Of a stretch of 64,000 bases of DNA, positions 34,889 to 47,545 are shown piece after piece. Source of the stretch: Cryptomeria japonica. Its lineage: Eukaryota; Streptophyta; Pinopsida; Cupressales; Cupressaceae. Made by a program: the position numbers and the translations under genes. The stretch is from assembly GCF_030272615.1 (NCBI RefSeq), contig NC_081406.1:401774939-401838938 (forward strand). The letters run 5' to 3'. Under the pieces are notes generated by a model that saw only the letters and a list, made by a program, of their open reading frames with translations, was not told where the DNA came from and did no database searches. Each line of letters starts with the position of its first letter. Position 1 is the first letter of the stretch.

Positions 34889-37156
34889 ATGGTCGCAACT
34901 CGATCCCAAAAGAAAAAGATGGCTGAACAACAATATGGCATGCCGGACATTGATGTCCTATATGAAGATCCCACTCAAGATCATACACAAAGTGGGCAAC
35001 CTAGCGATCAAGATCAAAGTCAAAATCTTGACATGGTTAACCAAGATGAACTTTGTCCGAAAGTGCAAACTTTCCTAGCAGATTCTTATAACCAAGAGAT
35101 AATGGAAAAGTTTATTAAACACAATCCTACTGCACTTTTGAAAACTCTCCTTGAACATGGAGCTCAACTTCCACCTTAATTTAATAGATCCGCTCTCACC
35201 CAGCAACCACAAGGAGACCTTGCTCCCACACAAAGTGCTGCACCTACTATTCAAACTCAATCAATTGCAGCCCCACAAATCATCCAAGCTCAATCAACAC
35301 CACCTGCGGTACCTCCCACTGTGGTCTCCATCCCACCTTCTTCCTCCTTACCATCTACCACTATCAAATCCGATCTCATCCATTCTCCAACAAACTTCTA
35401 TACCACCTCCTTCTATTCAACCACAAATTTCTATTCCACAAACTTCCCTTCCTCCCAACAATGTCGCAAATTTTATTCGGGCCGTATTCAATCCCGTCAC
35501 AACCGTTTGCAGACCACAACCAACTATCACTCAAACCCCAGCGACATCGGTCATCACATCCCACATTCCCACCTCCTCATCATATCAATATATTGGTGGT
35601 GGTGCACCTTCTTTGGCTCATCCAATTCTTGGGGCAAATACACTTCACCATTATCAAAGACCACAACAAGACCTCATCAAGGAAATTCAAGACATGAAAA
35701 TATCATCAAGGACATGAAACAAAGGACTAATAAAAGAAAAACTTACTTGTTCGAAGAGTTTTTCCCTTGTCCTTATGATCCGTCTATATTAGTTGCACCA
35801 TATCCCCCAGGATTTGAGATTCCTAAATTCACCAAGTATGAAGGCAAAGGAGACCCCCATGATCATGTTCGAGAATTCCACATCTTATGCCAAGAAGTCT
35901 CCTATAGTGACCTTTATCTTCGCAGACTCTTTCCCAAGAGTCTCACAGGAGACGCCCTGGCATGGTTCTCATCTCTACCACAAGGTTCCATTGTCTCTTT
36001 TCCATACTTGGCAGAAAAATTTGTGGCCCACTATGCATACAACATGGGTAATGATGTTTCTATGATGGACCTATGTAATACAAAACAAAGGCCCAAAGAA
36101 ACCTTCGCCAATTTTCTACGAAGATGGCGACATCTTATCAAGAAATTCCAGTGGGACATGCCAGAACAACATCAAATTGAACTATTCCAAAAGAACTTTG
36201 TGCCTGAACTTTCAAGACCTTTAATATCTCAATGTATCAAATCCTTCCAAAAATTGATAGATAAGGGCCTCACCCTCGAACGTGTCTTGTTGGAGGAAGG
36301 AACCTTGAAACATTACCAGAAATCAACACAAAGTTCTTCCTCTTATTATAACGACAAGCCAAAATTCTGGTCCAAAAACAAAAATGTGGTCAATGATGGT
36401 ATAACTGATGCAAAGTGGGTCCAAACCGTGGCCGCTCCCCCAAAATCCACCACCAACAATTATCAATTCAACAACCAAAATCAATCCCAAAAACCTCACA
36501 ACAATGTCTCAATCTAGGGACGACCACCTTGATCGAATAACAAGACTCCAAGAAATTTCACTCCTCTGGTTGAGCCTATTGAAGTGGTGTTTCAAAAACT
36601 TGTCCAAGCAGGTGTAGTGGTTTTTCCAATCACTCACCCATTTGACCCCAATCAACCTAAACCAAGATGGTATAATGAAAATGAGTATTGTGAATACCAT
36701 CGTATCAAGGGACATGATACATGAAAGTGTATGAAACTAAAGATCTACATACAAGATCTCATTGATAGAGGTGAGATTGAAGTAGCAAATGCAAAACCTG
36801 GTAATAACAATGACAAACTCAAAATGTACCAGGAACCCTTCCTGAATCATGATAAAGGAAAAGGCTCATCATCTAATGCAATGGGTTATGACTATGCTAA
36901 TCACATAACCGGTTTTGATTTTTTAGTAGGTCGCATTGAACCTGCAGACAATCATGTCAATGTCATAACCATCCAAGGAGTCAATTCTCCTTCTTCCCAA
37001 ATTAGACCAAATCCTGCTAGGATAGTCATTCAAGGCGCCACGCCTTCCACTTCCCATTTCCAGAATGACTGCAATGCAACTACACATCAAGGAAGGGTCA
37101 CCATCCAAGGAGTCCCTCCCCCACCAAACCCCCCACCCATGTCTTCCACCCGCTGA
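34889..37156 (+). pseudogene. gag: Tat element gag, broken
   Basis: ATG at 34889 starts MVATRSQKKK, a usual Tat-like gag opening. A stop at 35177 and a pair of compensating frameshifts (the frame is displaced between about 35430 and 35700) disrupt the Pro/Gln/Ser-rich N-terminal half. The capsid core follows at 35720-36350 (FTKYEGKGDPHDHVREF, LTGDALAWFSSLP, FLRRWRHLIKKF). A knuckle-like C-x2-H-x4-H-x4-C at 36688-36732, followed by KLK and IDRGEIE, is the nucleocapsid form seen in Tat elements; a TGA sits inside it. Confidence 0.83.
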
Positions 37157-38821
37157 TATGACCTCCTTGATCAACTTGGGAAGACACCAGCACAGATCTC
37201 CATTTTGGAACTTCTCAAGACCTCCCCGGTCCATAAAGAAATTTTGGAACAAGCCCTTCTCCAATCACGCATTCCAGATAACATCAACGCCACCCAATTC
37301 CAAGCCCTCATTGGAAACCTTGCTTCCTAGCTACTACACATTGTATTTAACTCCAAAGATGCTCCTACAGATGAAGACCATAACAAACCTTTGCACATCG
37401 AAGCTCTTATCCACAAGCACAAGGTCAAACGTATCCTAATAGATGGTGGATCCGAGCTTAATCTGTGCACATACAAATTAATAAAACAATTGGAACTTTC
37501 TGAGGATCTGATAGACACATCAGGAAGGATCACAATAAAGGCATATGATGATGCAAAAAGAATTTCAAAGGGCGTGGTCACCTTACCTCTTCAAGTGGGC
37601 CCCATTACAATTGAAACCCCTTGCCAAGTACTAGATCTTGATCTCCCCTACAACATTCTCCTCGGGAGGCCATGGATTCATTCCTTGCAGGTCATACCCT
37701 CCACCTATCACCAATGCATCAAATTCCCCTATAACGAAAGAGAGATCACTATCAAAGGTGATCCCCAACCTTTTCAATATTGCAAACTATTAGAGGGGAA
37801 GCATTGGTATCATTGCCGACTAAATAGACCCTCGCCAACGCCTCCATTTGACACATCAAATGCTGCCTCAACATCATCCCAACCAGATAATCAAATCAAG
37901 ATCTTGGACAATGGTTGTGGAGAATACAAATTGGAGGACATCTTATTAATAGGCAACCTCCCTCTCTCTCCTAAGTCATTTGGCAAACCAAAAGAGATTA
38001 AAAAGGACCCAAAAACAATCATGCAATGCCAAAACACCACCTTCCAACAATGGGGCCCACTTGATAATGAGAGCCTTGAAGCAAATATCTCTTCATGGCT
38101 GTACAGAGAAGAGGATGAAGATCCAGCAAGAATATCCAAAAAAATGTACCCAAAAGCATCTGCCATAGTTGAAAAAATGGGTTACAAAGGACACGGCCTG
38201 GGCCCAGAGGAGAAAGGAAGAAAAACACCCATAAATCCTATCTCCTACAGATACAGCAGAGGCTTGGGGTACACCCCGGTGCCTAAGATTACTATTGTTG
38301 GTTCCCCTTCTAGTCCTTCTTCGAATATCGAAAGCGCTGACGAAGAGGAATTCCATGAAATGCCTTATGAATATGAGAAAGATATCTTCTTGGACGCTTA
38401 CATCAATACCATCACCCCTGTAACCCCTCCCACTTCACATGAGCTACATCTTGTTCATCCTAAACTCATTGACTGGGGCCAATGAGAAAAACTCACTTTA
38501 GATATCTGCGCCGATGATAATGCTCTCATTGCTCTCCTAACAGTGCAAATTATGGAAGATTGTAGAAGAATCAAGGGTATTCAACTACATGAAAAGGGAT
38601 ACTTTGGTAGTCAAGTCAATGCCCTTAGCCACAAAAAAGATAATAAAAGAAAAAGATATGATTCCCTAGGTGAAAACCTCCCTGAGGCGCCTCTGGATGA
38701 ACAAGAAATAAAAACAAAGGGCATATCTGAAAGTGAAACCCTGGAGAAAAGGCACTTGATGATGAGGTATTTGACCTCCCTACCATTGGTTACCTTCCAC
38801 AGGACAAATCAAATTTGTTGA
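37157..38821 (+). pseudogene. pro: Tat element protease and G-patch, broken
   Basis: The frame continues from gag after stops at 37154 and 37328. The protease core has ILIDGGSELN at 37432, where DGG replaces the usual DSG or DTG, and YNILLGRPWI at 37648. A G-patch follows at 38140-38240 (ASAIVEKMGYKGHGLGPEEKG); such glycine-rich RNA-binding segments occur next to the protease in some retroelements. A stop at 38483 and a frameshift near 38765 separate this part from reverse transcriptase. Confidence 0.82.
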
Positions 38822-40760
38822 TAGAAGAAACACACAGCATCAACATGGGCACCAAGGTCATTCCGAAAAATGTGCTCATTGCCAAATCCCTTACAGAAAT
38901 TGAGAAACAAGACTTCATCAACTTCCTGACAGAAGTAAAAATCAATTTTGCATGGTCCTATTCTGATATGCCAGGGTTGGACCTTGCCTTGGTGGTTCAC
39001 AATCTCGCCATCTGCCCAGATGCAAAACTTGTAAAACAAAAATTGTGCAAAATGCACCCACATATTGCACTCCTGGTCAAGGCGGAACTCCAAAAGTTGT
39101 TAGATGCAGAATTTATCAAACCAATAGATTATGCTAAATGGGTCTCCAACATTGTATCTGTCGGCAAACCTATTGGGGGCATCCACATCTGCATAGATTT
39201 CTGAAATCTAAATATAGCTTGTCCTAAAGATGATTTCCCACTCCCCAATATAGACATGATTGTGGACCTTACAGCAGGAAATGAAATATTATCGCTAATG
39301 GATGTGTTTTCTGGATACAACCAAATCAGGATAGCAGATGAGGATCAGCATAAAACTGCATTCACAACACCATGGGGTACCTTCTGTTACCGGGTCATGC
39401 CTTTTGGCCTTAAAAATGCTGGAGCTACGTATCAACGGGCAATGACAACAATTTTTCATGACCTCTTGCACAAAATTATGGAGGACTACGTGGATGATCT
39501 GCTAAGAAAATCCAAGACAAGACAAGAACATATCCCCATTCTAAAACAGATCTTCGAAAGATTGGAAAAATACAAGTTGCGCCTAAATCCCAAAAAGTGT
39601 GTGTTTGGTGTCACATTAGGAAAACTACTGGGATTCATTGTTTCCCCCAGAGGCATCGAGGTTGATCCCACAAAGGTAAAAGCTATTATGGAAATGCCTC
39701 CACCAAAAACTCTCAGACAACTGTGCAGTCTCCAGGGAAAACTCCAGTCTGTCAGGCGTTTCATTTCACAGCTAGCAGACAAGTGCCATCCATTTGCACA
39801 CTTGTTGCGTAAAGACACAAAATTTAAATGAGATTGCCTATGTCAAAAGGCCTTTGAGAAATTAAAAGAATATCTAGCATCACCTCCCGTATTGATGCCT
39901 CCTGCTCTTGGAAAACCCCTTATTTTGTATATATGTGCTACTGCAGTGGCATTGGGGGCATTATTGGTGCAAACAGATGATCAAGGGAAGGAACACGCCA
40001 TTTACTACATCAGTTAGACGTTGGTAGGATATGAACTCAATTACACCCCCATTGAAACAGCATGTTTGGCATTACTGTTCAACACACAAAAACTACGACA
40101 CTATATGCTAAATAATAAGACAAAATTAATTGCTAAAATTGATCCACTTAAATATCTCTTGTCCAAAGCTGCTCTCATTGGCAGAACCGCCAAATGGGTC
40201 ATGCTCTTAAGCAAGTTTGACATTGAATATGTGGACAAAAAGGCAATCAAGGGACAAGTCATTATAGATCAGTTGGCTGAAGCTCCACTTCCAGGCGACC
40301 ATCCTCTTCTCAAAGAATTACCAGATGAGTTCATTATGACTGTTACCATATCCTCCACATGAAAATTGTATTTTGATGGCTCCTACACTCAAAATGGATT
40401 GGGGGCAGGAATATTATTGGTCACACCTCAAGGAGATGGCATCCCCAAATCATACAAGATAGCCTTGCATGTACCAATAACATAGCAGAATACGAGGCTC
40501 TCATCACAAGTTTACGCTTGGCTATCCATTGGAAAATAAAGGAATTACAAGTCTATGGAGATTCCCAACTCAGCATAAAACAAGTCAATGATGAATACCA
40601 GACAAAATATGATAAACTCCTTCCCTACCATACCATGGTTGAAGATCTTAAGCAACATTTCATGACAATCAAGTTTGACCAAATCCCACGAACAAACAAC
40701 AGGGCTGCAGATGCAATGGCCACCATTGTCTCCCTCCTTCAAATGCTAGCACACAGTCAG
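38765..40760 (+). pseudogene. pol: Tat element reverse transcriptase with two RNase H domains, broken
   Basis: Reverse transcriptase runs 38990-39720 (LMDVFSGYNQI, MPFGLKNAGATYQ, and the catalytic YVDDLL at 39487). The first RNase H (39880-40260) has degenerate catalytic positions. The second (40363-40720) is of the archaeal-like type typical of Tat elements: Asp in LYFDGS, Glu in AEYEAL, Asp in VYGDSQ and the late RTNNRAADAMA. Stops at 39202, 39829, 40016 and 40360 replace what relatives have as Arg, Trp, an uncertain residue and Trp. Confidence 0.9.
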
Positions 40761-40762
40761 AA

Positions 40763-42109
40763 GTGCAAGTTCTTGGTCGAGCAATTGTTATACCAGCATA
40801 CAACCTACCAGAGTCTGAAATGGTGTGTGTTCTCGTTGGTCCCGAGTCCCCTTGGTACCAAGAAACCTTCGCTTTTCTCAAAGACAACACCATTCCTCCA
40901 CACCTCACCAAAACCCAACAACAAACCTTCATCCGCCAATGTGCCTATTACACCATCCTTGCAGACACCTTGTTTAGAAGGCATTTTGATGGTTCCCTCC
41001 TGAGGTGTTTAGATAAACAAGAAGCAGAATGGGCATTATGCGAAGTATACAAGGGTATCTGTGGGGCACACTCAAGTGGACTCACATTGGCTAAATTTTT
41101 TTTGAGAACAGGATACTATTGGCCTAAAATGAAAGAAGATGCATACAATTATGTGAAGAAATGCATCCCTTGCCAGCAACATGGCAACAAGATTCATGCA
41201 CCATCACAAGAATTGCAGCCATTCATTACACCATGGCCCTTCTCGCAGTGGGGGCTCGATCTCATTGGGAAAATCCACCCTTCATCTTCCAATGGACATA
41301 AATTCATTATCACCGCCACCGAATACTTCACCAAGTGGGTAGAGGCTATCCCTCTTACTTTCACCACCGGCAAGCAAATATCCAAATTCATCCTGAACTA
41401 CCTAATCTGCCGATATGGCATCCCAAAAGTTATCATCACAGATAATGGTAAACAATTTAAGAACCAGGATGTCAAAGAACTCTGCCAAAAATTCAACATC
41501 CAACACCACTTCTCCACTCCATATTACCCCCAAGGCAATGGCCAAGCTGAGGCTTCTAATAAAACCCTAATAAAAATCCTCAAAAAGACAATCAATGAAG
41601 CAGGCCGTGATTCACACCTCCAAATCCATCCTGCATTGTGGGCCTACCGCACCTCCATCCGCACCCCCATAGGTGCCACTCCTTATTCCCTAGTATTTGG
41701 TTCCGAAGCCATCCTTCCCCTTGAGATCGAGATCCCATCTCTAAGGGTATCGCTGCAAAACATCCTACCAGAGGAAGAATACAGAATTGCCCACTTACAA
41801 GAGCTAGAATTATTAGATGAAAGGCGCCTCAAGGCCTTGAATCATCTTCGGGTATATCAAAATCGTCTAAGCATGAGTTATCATAAAAAAGTCAGAACCC
41901 GAGAATTCCAAGTTGGTGATCTTGTCCTCATGGAGAATCAGAAAAATCTACAAGAAAGAGAAAAGAAAGGCAAGTTCGAGCCTAATTGGCTTGGACCATA
42001 TGTAATCACAATGAAATATGGATTAGGAGCTTATCAGTTGGCTACTCCTAAAGGCGATCCTTTGGATGATCCAATGAATATCACGCACCTCAAAATATTT
42101 TATGCTTAG
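40763..42109 (+). pseudogene. int: Tat element integrase, open frame of 448 codons
   Basis: The open frame ends at 42109 with MNITHLKIFYA, a usual Tat integrase C-terminus, and has no chromodomain. The zinc finger keeps one His (GAH) and C-x2-C (CIPCQQ) but has VYKGICG where VH-x-GICG is usual, so one zinc His appears lost. The catalytic core is complete: Asp in GLDLIG, Asp in ITDNGKQF and Glu in NGQAEASN, with 35 residues between the last two. This is the longest intact frame of the window, although the upstream frameshift near 40760 detaches it from pol. Confidence 0.9.
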
Positions 42110-43179
42110 TCCTCAAAAAGTGTTAAATGGTCAAAAAATAAATAAAAAATCAAGAAATTTTTTTAAAAAAAATCAGAAAAAGAAAGAAAAACAATTCGTC
42201 CATTAGTGAAAACCACTTGGTGGTGCTATGGACAAGTACCTTGGTGAATACCTCTATGCAGACACCAAGGTAAATAACCAGATCCACTGTCTATCATGTC
42301 AATACTACAAATTATCTGCCACCCAGCCCACCCATGTGCAACATTCCTTCTTTTCCGCCTCCCAATAAAACATGTGTATGATGATGAGTCTTCACCCAAG
42401 TCATGAACAAGGAATGTCCCATTGAAACTGAGATTTTATGCCTCTGTGTGTAAGCTTCAAGAAGTCTTGAGAAACAATCCCAAGTCCATCCTAGTTCTAC
42501 TCTTGGCAAGAGGTATCATGTGGTCGCAAGGAAGAGACTTGTTAGATTTTGTTAGATCTTTTCATATAGGCTTGCATCTTTTGCCCTACGACTGCCACTA
42601 TTTACGACTGCTTGGGTTCTTCCATATCTAGGTATGTTATGATAGGTGCATACTGGGGCATATTTCATAGTATGGCATGTTTTGGATCCTTCTTGTATAA
42701 ATCGATGACCTGGTACTAGTGTTTATCAACACTTACCTTCTCATGTACAAGAGGTATCGGTGTGTTGGAGGGTTCCCTTGCACGGACCCACAATTTTGTA
42801 TTAGTGTTTCTTAACACTTGCATTGTTGTGTGCAAGAAATTCCCATTTTTCTACAAAGTCAGTCCATGCCCTGGGTTTCTCATGGCATCCTGATTTCTAT
42901 AATCAATGGTGCAAGTCACTCAGGGCAACATCAAACTAGGTTGGCTCTCCACATTTGTTGTGCACAAAATCTCACCATCATTCCATCAAATCTTAAACTC
43001 AATAATCCCATGGAGTTCTCAATTGCCCCCATTTTCCTCCGCGGTCTCACATCTCTTATTCTTCTTTCCAAATACCTCACGACTACTTCATATATCTTCC
43101 TCATTTATCCCTTCCACCCTAATTTTTCTTCCTCTATTTTTATTTATTTTTCCTCACATATTCAATTCTGATTCTGATT
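42110..43179 (+). other. Tat element 3' spacer
   Basis: No coding sequence is supported. The phrase (T)AGTGTTTNTNAACACTT occurs twice (42717 and 42802), each beside a CAAGA word. The stretch leads into the tandem array before the polypurine tract. Confidence 0.6.
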
Positions 43180-43810
43180 CATGTCTTATACAGGATGTAT
43201 CCTTCTTGAAACTAGATGCTCTGATCATGTCTTATACAGGATGAATCCTTCCTAAAACCAGACGTTGTGATCTGATCATGTCTTATACAGGATGAATCCT
43301 TCCTGAAACTAGATGTTGTGATCAGTCATGTCTTATACAGGATGTATCCTTCCTGAAACCAGACACTCCGATCATGTCTTATATAGGATGAATCCTTCCT
43401 AAAACCAGACGTTGTGATCAATCATGTCTTATACAGGATGAATCCTTCCTAAAACCAGATGTTGTGATCTGATCATGTCTTATACAGGATGAATCCTTCC
43501 TGAAACCAGACGTTGTGATCGATCATGTCTTATACAGGATGAATCCTTCCTGAAACCAAATGTTGTGATCTGATCATGTCTAATATAGGATGAATCCTTT
43601 CTGAAACCAGACGTTGTGATCAATCATGTCTTATACAGGATGTATCCTTCCTGAAACCAGACACTCCAATCATGTCTTATACAGGATGAATCCTTCCTGA
43701 AACCAGATATTGTGATCAATCATGTCTTATACATGATGAATCCTTCTTGAAACCAAACACTTTGATCATCTTTGTCTTATACAGGATGAATTCTTCTTGA
43801 AACCAGACTG
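43180..43810 (+). repeat. tandem array of about 13 units of 46-50 bp
   Basis: Each unit contains CATGTCTTATACAGGATG, then AATCCTTCCTGAAACCAGA and a short variable tail (CGTTGTGATC or CACTCCGATC). Unit lengths alternate by a few bases and copies differ by substitutions. The array lies about 220 bp before the 3' LTR. The unit-to-unit tails are variants of one another, so it is not a CRISPR array. Confidence 0.95.
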
Positions 43811-44016
43811 AATGTAGATCTAATCAATCGAATCAAATCAAATCTATCGGGATATCAATTTCACAAAACTCCAAAGATCAAATACCTCAATTGATCCCCC
43901 AAGGGGGCATCACCATATCATAATCTATAAATCAAGAGCTAGGGCATCCTATCAAACCAATATCAGCATCAAAACAAGATTATTCTTTGAATCAATGTGT
44001 CATCACACCTCGCTTC

Positions 44017-44030
44017 AAAGAGGGGCAAAA
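44017..44030 (+). other. Tat element polypurine tract
   Basis: AAAGAGGGGCAAAA lies directly before TGTAGACA, the LTR start. It is the primer for plus-strand synthesis. Confidence 0.85.
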
Positions 44031-44503
44031 TGTAGACACTTAAAAATAATTATTTTAATTATTTTTAATTCCTCGCATAATTAATTAATTAATTATGTTA
44101 ATTCAAATTGCTCTCAAAATTAATTAAATATAATTAATATTGTCACTATAGCATATGATTGAAAAAAAATCAAATCCTCACAAATCTTCCTCTTAGCTAA
44201 TTAATTTCAATTAATTAGTTAACCTACATGATTCCTACAAATCATCTTCTTAATTCATTCTTTTAGAAACTCCCTAAACTCACTTAACATTATTTTTCTA
44301 ATTTTTTATTCCCTCTACTCATTCTCTCTCCTAGTCAAATTCTCCTACAAATATTAATCCCACCTAAGATTTCCTCTAATCCCCCTCCTAATGAGTCGTT
44401 AATGGTTAATCATCATGATTAGTCACAAAGTCAACTCTTTGTCCTTTTCATCTAGCCACTAGCTTTAAATGCTCTTTTCCTAGCTTTAAATGCTCTTTTC
44501 CTA
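44031..44503 (+). repeat. Tat element 3' LTR, truncated
   Basis: Matches 30803-31290 of the 5' LTR but lacks about 45 bases after ATATGATTGA and everything beyond CTTTTCCTAG. At the break the 21-base word CTTTAAATGCTCTTTTCCTAG is present twice in tandem (44463 and 44484), then the sequence joins a copy of the DNA found upstream of the element. Confidence 0.9.
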
Positions 44504-46254
44504 GATTAAAAGTGTCATATTTAAGTGCTCATCAAGTTCAACAAAATTCAAAAATTTATTTATGTTCTCCATCTCTTTAGTTCAACAATACCAAAATTAA
44601 TATAGAGCCAAAAATTGAGTAAAAATCTTCTTGAACTCCTTGTTAGGCCCAATATGGAAAGCTAATGTACTGAGAGGGGAGGGGTGAATCAGTACTTCAA
44701 ATCTTTTCTTCAACAATAAATTTATTGTTAAGCATAAACTGAATATTGCTGAAACATAATATAATGCTAAAACAAATAAGTAACAATCATACATGATTCA
44801 CTCCGTAACACTTATATTTTGGTTATGCAGAAACTCCTTGTTAGAGAGAAAAACTGCGGTGGGGATGGCACCCACAACTTCACTACTGCAATAATAAAGG
44901 TTGCTTGATTAGAGCTACATGTTTATCTATTTATGATAGCTTACCCTATTAGGAGTATCAAGATCTTTAGATCTACCTTGCTAAAATATTTTACAACACT
45001 TAAACTAAATGTTGCTCCTGGTTAAAGGCTTTAAAATTTATAGACTTTGTTAGAGTCTTTTACCCTATTAAAGGTTTCTCTTACAAATCAAAATATTACA
45101 TTCAAAATCTTACAAAATATTTGCAACTTCACATCTGAAATGTTATAGCAGATTCTATGTGCTCAAAATGAAATTACCTTGCTTATAGCATACCTTGGTA
45201 ACCCATAAAATAACTCGATAAACCTTTCTGTTTACTCTGTTCCTTGACTGTTCTCTAAAATCCTTCTCGGTGACCTCTGTGTATTTGTAACAGTCATAAC
45301 ACTCAGTGCTTTCCCATGATTTTGCTTTTCACATATGTCTATCTTCACACTCTTGTCTTGCTTCTCAGTCATACACACATACATACTTGATCCTCAATTC
45401 ATGTTGTATAAATAGATCTCTTATGATAGTGATCTTGTTCATACTTCGATCTTACAAACATGATTCATTAAATGAATAACTATACAAATTATTTTATTGG
45501 ATAGATGTCCTCAAAATCATACCAAAATCTTAAGTGCAATTTCCAATGTGATAACGGTTCCTTGTTCCTTGATCTTTGTAACACGTTTCCCATATGTGTC
45601 TAGGTTCAATGAATCTGGTAACACATTTCACTCGGTGTGTATCAACTCAGTATACCATCTTTGTTGCTCGGTAGTCATAGAACGTTACTCAGTAGATAGC
45701 TCAGTGTATACTAAACTCTGTGACTTGTAACTTCTATAACCGACTGCTCCGTGCTTACCGACTAAATATTTTGGTAGTAATAGCCGACTAGAGTATATAG
45801 AATGACTTTAGACATAAAACTAATGACAACTTAGTAAATAGTAACACTCCTTTCCTAAATCTTCCCCTCCAGAGGCAAAATACCCCTATAAATAACTAGA
45901 CCCTTGTCTCACTACTAACACCACAACATGCCAAAAATAAGGTTGTGCCTTAGAAAAAGGTAGCAACAAAAACAAACTAAAATTAGGTAGAACATTAACA
46001 ATAAAGAAATAAAACTAACTCAAAAGTCAGCCTAGTTAGTCATTGATTATATTAGGAACATTGTTGTTTCTCTCTTATGTCCATTTCAATAGGAAACTTC
46101 AACTGCCCACCGACATTTTTGTGGTCACTGATCACACAAGATTCATTAGAGTATTACAAAAAAATTCCAATCTTCTACTTATTCCTTCTTGATTGTTCTT
46201 TATGGTTCCTTTTTGTTGGATATTGTTGCTGCTTGGATATGTTGTCATTGATGT
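44504..46254. repeat. 1.75-kb direct duplication, right copy
   Basis: Second copy of 29049-30802. It continues across the point where the left copy is interrupted (CATTGATGT then CAACATATTCC), so it preserves the empty insertion site of the Tat element. Confidence 0.92.
44641..45846 (-). mobile_element. solo LTR X, second copy
   Basis: Same 1,206-bp length, ends and flanking CTCCT pentamers (44636-44640 and 45847-45851) as the copy at 29186. It was therefore duplicated together with its flanks and not inserted separately. Confidence 0.88.
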
Positions 46255-47545
46255 CAACATATTCCTGTGTTTTATGTTGCAGAGAGTTGTTTGGTGTTCC
46301 GATGATTTTTGAGAATTGATTTGGATTTATGGTTTAGTATAAGGTATCTCTAGTGTCTCTACTTCATTCCTTATTGGTTTCAGTGATCCAAAAGTTTACT
46401 TGATCATATCAGTTGATCCGGTTTGAGGTTTGGTCTTTTTGTTTAGTGGCTGGCAAAGTCTGGTATTTGATCCATTGTGCTCCGATATGATTATGTATTT
46501 GGTTGTGAAATTGGGAGAGTGTTTTGGATGTTCATGCGTATCTTCATTTCAGATGGTTCATGATTTGGTGCTCTCGAAGATATATTTCTTATCTGGGTTG
46601 TTGTTGTTAAGTGTTCTTGAGTGTTAGCATGTTGATCGATGAAGATTTGAATAAGTGGTGTTGGTGTAGCTATTATGGATGGTTCTAACATGCTTGTTCA
46701 TGTTTCCTAATTATGTCCTATTTGTCTTGGTGGTCCAAATTGATTGTTGTACAAATTCTTGATGATCTTCTTGGTCTGGTGACATTCTTCATGTTATGCA
46801 GTATTTTGGTGGTGTAATGTGTCGCGGTTGGTCTTGGCAAGATTTCTAGTGATGATGAGTGTTTGGAGATTTGATTTAGGTCCATGTTGTGCCATCTATG
46901 TCATTGTATTGGTCTGGTGGTCTATTTATGTATCGGGTGATGTAAATTTGTAATTAGGTGTTAAAGGTCTGGCCGACCTTGTAGTCAAGGTTGATGAATT
47001 GTATAAATGGGTGTAGTATTCATGTAATTTGGGTGTTGATGTTATGTCTGCATTATCAGAGAGTGGTGTATGTGCGAACAAATGAATTCATCCTTCGGTG
47101 TGGTGTATTGAGCAGAGATTGGTGAAGGGCAGACAAATGAGCTTAACCAAAACTGTCATCAGGCATTAGCATATGCTATTTTTGCAGTTCATTCATTCCA
47201 GATTGTATTTCAATCATTATTGTAAGGTAGTGAACCTTCCCTAAGGGTTGGAGCCTTTTGGGTCACTGTAATTTGAGAAATGAGCTCTAGGAAGTGTGCC
47301 TGAATGCATATGCATTCTCCATTGTAATATTTACAAATACTACTGTAGAGTATCATCTTATTGTGGGTAGGTTCCCATCGTGGTTTTTCCCTTAATCAGG
47401 TTTTCACATAAAAAATATTGGTGTTATGTGTGTTGTTGTTATTGTTGTTATCTTCCTTTTTGCTGCAGTTGATTAGAATCTGAGATTGTGCTTAATTGGT
47501 TTAATTAGGGATATCTTTAATAACTCCCACCCCCCTCCACAGGCA
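46214..47545 (+). mobile_element. LTR Y (copia type), 3' end missing
   Basis: Starts TGTTGGATATTGTTGC. Word order matches the solo LTR at 50714: TGATGTCAACATATTC, ATCTTCATTTCA(A/G)ATGGTTCA, GTGGGTAGGTTCCCA and GGTTTTTCCCTTAA. The expected end (CCCCCC, CTCTCAG, CTAACA) stops after CACCCCCCTCC near 47541. No primer-binding site follows, so it is a truncated LTR. Confidence 0.78.

Larger units (their letters stand above)
30803..44503 (+). mobile_element. Tat-type Ty3/gypsy element with truncated 3' LTR
   Basis: About 13.7 kb with a 1.1-kb 5' LTR, a primer-binding site, a 3-kb leader, gag, protease, G-patch, reverse transcriptase, two RNase H domains, integrase without chromodomain, a 1.9-kb 3' spacer and the first part of a 3' LTR. 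Two RNase H domains, long untranslated spacers with tandem arrays, and LTR ends TGTAGACA...TTCA are marks of the Tat clade. The pol frame contains several stops. It inserted into LTR Y after GATGT. Confidence 0.92.

Noticed and set aside
35151-35717. 188-codon Pro/Ser-rich frame overlapping gag
   Set aside because: Best read as the displaced frame of gag between two compensating frameshifts, not as a separate gene.
43180-43810. Regular repeats with short intervening sequence, CRISPR-like
   Set aside because: The intervening segments are variants of each other and the locus lies in a plant retrotransposon; it is an ordinary tandem array.
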